A DNA stretch of 64,000 bases, from positions 17,721,690-17,785,689 of the forward strand of contig CM026423.1 of NCBI GenBank assembly GCA_014871385.1. Direction: 5' to 3'. Origin of the DNA: Ceratodon purpureus (taxonomy: Eukaryota; Streptophyta; Bryopsida; Pseudoditrichales; Ditrichaceae). Below the pieces are notes generated by a model, which searched no databases, was not told the DNA's origin, and saw only the letters and a list, made by a program, of their open reading frames with translations. Made by a program: the position numbers and the translations under genes. The stretch's first letter is position 1. Every line of letters begins with the position of its first letter. Positions 60,604-64,000 of the stretch are shown one piece after another.

Positions 60604-61632
60604 TATTCAGCCATGGGAGAGTGAGTTCATCGACGCGCAGCGTGTGTGGGCAGAGTATGCCTTGAAGAGGCAGGAAGCAGGGGCTCATAACACCTTGGTG
60701 AGTTCAGAGGATCTTGGTAAGACGTGGGAGAGGGGTATATCAATTATCAACACACTATTCCAGAAGGATCGTCAGACGCTGGCTTATGACAAAGGTTGGC
60801 GTGTGCGTACTGATTTCATGCTGTATCAAGTTCTGAAACAGAATCCTCTTTGGTGGACACATCAACTTCACGACGTGTGGGAAGTGGAGCTGGAACAACT
60901 ATGTTACTGATGTAATCCACGCTCCTGGTGGAGTGGACGGTATTTTGAAGCGTACATTGTTCAAGGGTACGTATTTCCCTACATGGGAACGTTTTTTCTG
61001 GGAAAAAGCATCAGGTTTTGTGGAATCCATGAAGTCCAAGAAGCTTACGGACGACCAACGTCGTGGTTTGATTCAAATTCCAAATCGACGTTTCACTCTT
61101 TGGTGGTCCCCAACCATTAAAAGAGCGACTGTTTATGTTGGTTTCCAAGTGCAGCTTTATCTCACAGGTCTCTTCATGCACGGGAAGATTCCGACCCTGA
61201 AGATTTCGCTCATCCAGATCTTCACGCACCCTTTGTGGCAGAAGGTGCATGAAAGTGTGGTGCGGGATCCCTGCCAAATCCATGACCAGGAGGTCGATGC
61301 TTAAGACTACTTCATCATACACGGCGTTCTCCAGGCTCATCCTGATTATAGGGCTCTTCATGTCAACAACGACAAGGCGAAGATGTTGTTGAATGCGGAC
61401 GAAACAGCGTTTCCAGAGCCGCACCACATTTGGGGCAACTTCAGTGATGATCAGTGTATGAAGGTCGAGGTTGCGCCGAGGGATCTGCTATTCTCTGATT
61501 ATGTGCAGAAAAACAATTTGAACACATCGGAGTTAACAGAGTCAGAGATTAGGGACATTATCCTCGGTGCTCAAATTACTCCTGCATCGCAACAATGGCA
61601 GCACATAGCAGAGATTCAGAAGTACGTAAGCG
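60604..61632 (+). pseudogene. PRP8 (spliceosome core protein) fragment, internally deleted
   Basis: Translated pieces match the very conserved PRP8 sequence: [74 protein letters not shown]. After EVDA it jumps to SSYTAFSRLILI, RALHVNNDKAKMLL, SEIRDIILGAQITP. In complete PRP8 these two parts are separated by a few hundred residues, so an internal deletion joins them near 61303. There are frameshifts near 60870-60905 and 61350, and stops. Similarity ends at QIAEIQK, just before a GTACGTAAG donor-like site. It begins 56 bp after the stop of the transposase-like gene and is on the same strand. It cannot make PRP8. A captured host fragment is likely. Confidence 0.88.
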
Positions 61633-62600
61633 TATGTTTCCGTGATTACGTATCCATTGCTTTATTGAATTTTCTCTTTCAATGTTTTCTATATTTCTTT
61701 CACGGAAATGTCAGATACGGAGGAAATTGCCGTTGCTTGGTTGGTGCATGCTCGAAACCAGAAGGACTCCCCTAATATCTTATTCGTCATGTATTGAATT
61801 TTCCTAGTCCGAACTAATTGTCTCACTCCTTCGTTACCTGTCTTGCAGATTCAGAAGGGCAGTCCTGAATTGAATCAAGTCAGTAAGAAGGTCGCAAGGC
61901 GGGTTCTCGACGGACAGTAGAAGGTACATCGTCAAAATGCTGATTAAGTAGTAACTCGAATGTTACTCATATGTTTGAGATCTGAGAGAAACGTTGAGTT
62001 TTGCAGATGTATGTAAGCTTCGCATTGGTGGTTGGTGGACATTTGACCATGGGGTCTGTGCAGACCTCGAATTCTACCTATTCCCTGTGTGGCACCTCGG
62101 TGGCGGTTGGCTGAGTGACGCGCTCAGCGAAGCGAATTCCCAAGTGGAAACTGGACACGCTTTGGAGCCGACTGTGTGCGGAACTTTGCTTTCACGTCTG
62201 GCCATGGTGCAAGTGCTCATACCGGGCCCAAGCACCGAGAGCACTACGGAATCGATTTGAGGTAAGCACTGTACTGCGTCTGGCACTGTGTAACTGTGTG
62301 CGACTTGCAATTCGCTGGGACTTCGCGGTTTCGCTTTGAGGACTGCGAAGTTGCTTGGCGACGGATGCCTGTTCCGGCCTCCGTCGGTTGCCACGTTAAC
62401 TTCCACGTTTACTCCACTTCATTTCATCTGCTTGCTTGCAGGCCGTGCTGGAACAGTGCCAGGGAAGACTATTGCACTTCGCTTTTGCTGTCTCCGCTTG
62501 CTTGCACTTTATTGGAACTTCCTGCATTTTTTTCCTCTGATTGCCTTTAGGACTTCTTCCCTTGCAATTCACTTCTCGCTTTTTCCACTTTTGATCTGAG
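61633..62600. other. Region after the PRP8 fragment
   Basis: It has intron-like sequence with donor and acceptor look-alikes (GTACGTAAG at 61622, CTTGCAG at about 61848 followed by ATTCAGAAGGGC). No assignable exon. Confidence 0.4.
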
Positions 62601-62925
62601 AATTCACTTCTTTCTAACTTCCACCCTGAGATTTCACTGTTTTCGAACTTCCTCCCTGAGAATTCACTTCGTCTGCACTTGCTCCCTTTGAATTCACTTT
62701 CTGTAAACTTCTTCCCATTGAATTCACTTGTTTTGGACTTCCTCCCTTCTCGTTCAGTTTATAGGAACTTACGCCCTCTGAATTCGCTTTCTGTATACTT
62801 GCTCCCTTTGAATTCACTTTTTTAGGACTTCCTCCCTTGTCGTCCAGTTTCTCTTAACTTATTCCCTTTGAATTCGCTTTTTGTGGACTTGATCCCTTTC
62901 AGTCCACTGCTTACTTACCATGTCC
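62601..62925. repeat. 30-bp minisatellite, about 11 copies
   Basis: The units follow GAATTCACTT-(6-7 variable)-ACTTCCTCCCTTT and most begin with an EcoRI-type GAATTC. The period is divisible by three, so a minus-strand open frame (VNSKG-type 10-residue period) appears; it is not supported as a gene. Confidence 0.85.
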
Positions 62926-63084
62926 CTCTGAAACAACTCATGGAATTCTGAATCACTGTGTTATTGCAGGAATATCTCTTGCAAAATTACTTGTCGGTCA
63001 CTGTCTTCTGAAGGAAAGAGTGGACACCTGTTTGTAGGCGAGTCCCTTGTTTGTAGGGAACGCAATGCGTGGGCACCTGGAGCA

Positions 63085-63408
63085 ATGGACAATATCCGGC
63101 CATGGCCGTGTCTAGTCAAGCGCGCGCCGGGACACGAGCAGGCTACGACGGTGACCATCCCGCCCATTCTGCGTTTGCGTGAGTCCCTTGCACGTCTTCT
63201 CAAGGTTTACGCGGTTGATATTGATGATGTCAAACATGGTGCATACTGCATGGCATTGCGGAATGTTGAAACCAATGTCTGTGCTTGGTTTCATTCAGGA
63301 AAGAGAAGGCTGCCCTGTGGAACGGATTCCCGTAATCACATTCGTCGCATCTTACTAAAAGATACGAAGTACGTCCTTCTGTGGTGCACAAGCGCCCGGC
63401 ATTACTGA
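63085..63408 (+). CDS. Hypothetical 107-residue frame
   Basis: An open frame from an ATG at 63085 to TGA at 63408. It contains a plausible globular stretch (LARLLKVYAVDIDDVKHG, CMALRNVETNVCAWFHSG) but I recognise no family. A TTCATTCAG acceptor-like site inside, at about 63299, means it could be an exon pair or intron sequence. It lies between the minisatellite and the ALG7-like exon, among gene fragments. Confidence 0.25.
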   Translation: MDNIRPWPCLVKRAPGHEQATTVTIPPILRLRESLARLLKVYAVDIDDVKHGAYCMALRNVETNVCAWFHSGKRRLPCGTDSRNHIRRILLKDTKYVLLWCTSARHY

Positions 63409-63604
63409 GAACGATGTGGGATACAGCTCGCAGTCCTTCACGACCAAGATGTCAGTTTCCCCTTGACAGTTCCCTAAGACTTGGTTATTGAGTTTCTAAT
63501 TTATGATCTCTGATTTCTGGATGATCATCCACAAAACTAAAACGCCTTTTACAATGTCCGCCCAGAGGCCCTTTTTCCATGATAACGGCTCTGATTTTTT
63601 ACAG

Positions 63605-63719
63605 GCTGCGTGTATAAGTTCGAAATGGGACTGCTAGCTGTTTTCTGCACCAACTCTGTTAACGTCTTGCCTGGTATGAATGGCCTAGAGGTTGGTCAAA
63701 CTGTTATCATTTCTTGTGC
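63605..63719 (+). pseudogene. ALG7/DPAGT1-like exon fragment
   Basis: After a TTTTTTACAG acceptor the frame reads [18 protein letters not shown], then [14 protein letters not shown], ending at a GCG-GTAAAC donor-like site. This closely follows a conserved membrane-loop segment of UDP-GlcNAc:dolichyl-phosphate GlcNAc-1-phosphotransferase ([18 protein letters not shown]), the first enzyme of N-glycan lipid-linked oligosaccharide synthesis at the ER. A His-Ala-Gly stretch usual between these motifs is replaced by LPGM. Neighbouring exons were not found. If read through the donor, the frame runs on to 63813 without family character. Confidence 0.6.
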
Positions 63720-64000
63720 GGTAAACGTTCTACTCCATTCCTATTATGTCGAGCTGCCTTTGGTTCGTATCAGAGAGTCATCAAAGTTTAGCCATGGTGA
63801 AGCCATAGAGTAACCGCTGTGGTTGCTGGTTGCATTACTTATCTTTTAACTCTTATATCGATGATTTTTCTACTAGTAGTGGAGGTGATGTGGTTTACTC
63901 ATGAAATAGTGGTACAAACTCGATCAGTGAATTTCTAGATCCTCGATTCTCCGCGAGTGCTGCACTTAAGTAGATTTATATCCACACTGTTTCCTGGGAG
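63720..64000. other. Window end, no feature recognised
   Basis: Possibly intron or intergenic sequence after the ALG7-like exon; nothing further could be assigned. Confidence 0.4.

Overview
The window looks like nuclear DNA from a large, transposon-rich green-lineage (streptophyte) genome. The reasons are spliced genes with GT..AG introns, exons of an MLO-family protein (a plant and green-algal membrane family), plant-type MULE and Tourist-like elements, and long AT-rich gene-poor stretches. A charophyte alga or early land plant would fit, but the species cannot be fixed from the sequence alone. No rRNA, tRNA or CRISPR array was recognised.

Layout. 1-562 is the 3' end of a Gly/Ala/Pro-rich repeat protein; a paralogue sharing its C-terminal motif lies at 32250-32898 (minus). 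2112-4659 is a nest of non-autonomous elements. 5448-18438 is a 12,991-bp Mutator-like element (MULE) with 255-bp terminal inverted repeats (one difference seen) and a perfect 9-bp target duplication. It carries two convergent genes: a four-exon DDE/SWIM transposase from the left, and from the right a three-exon, about 1,000-residue protein of unknown function with a C2HC finger-like motif. 18616-19749 is a dead pogo-type transposase. 20800-31900 is AT-rich and filled with nested small elements: a TTAA-targeting (piggyBac-like) family, a tRNA-derived SINE and several MITE families. 35400-37400 holds more MITEs, one sharing its ends with the big MULE.

38163-51518 is a giant inverted repeat with arms of 5.6 and 4.15 kb around a 3.6-kb AT-rich spacer. 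The arms differ by a 331-bp MITE insertion, a tandem duplication of a 1,109-bp MULE-like element and a short deletion, which gives relative timing. 53981-63810 is gene-like. It has MLO exons, an open five-exon transposase-like gene of about 1,041 residues, an internally deleted PRP8 fragment starting 56 bp past its stop, a 30-bp minisatellite and an ALG7/DPAGT1-like exon. All lie on the plus strand and may be host fragments carried by or collected around the element.

Most coding content is therefore mobile. The two-gene MULE and the five-exon transposase-like gene are the best candidates for intact systems. Empty-site comparisons inside the window directly show the target-site behaviour of the TTAA family.
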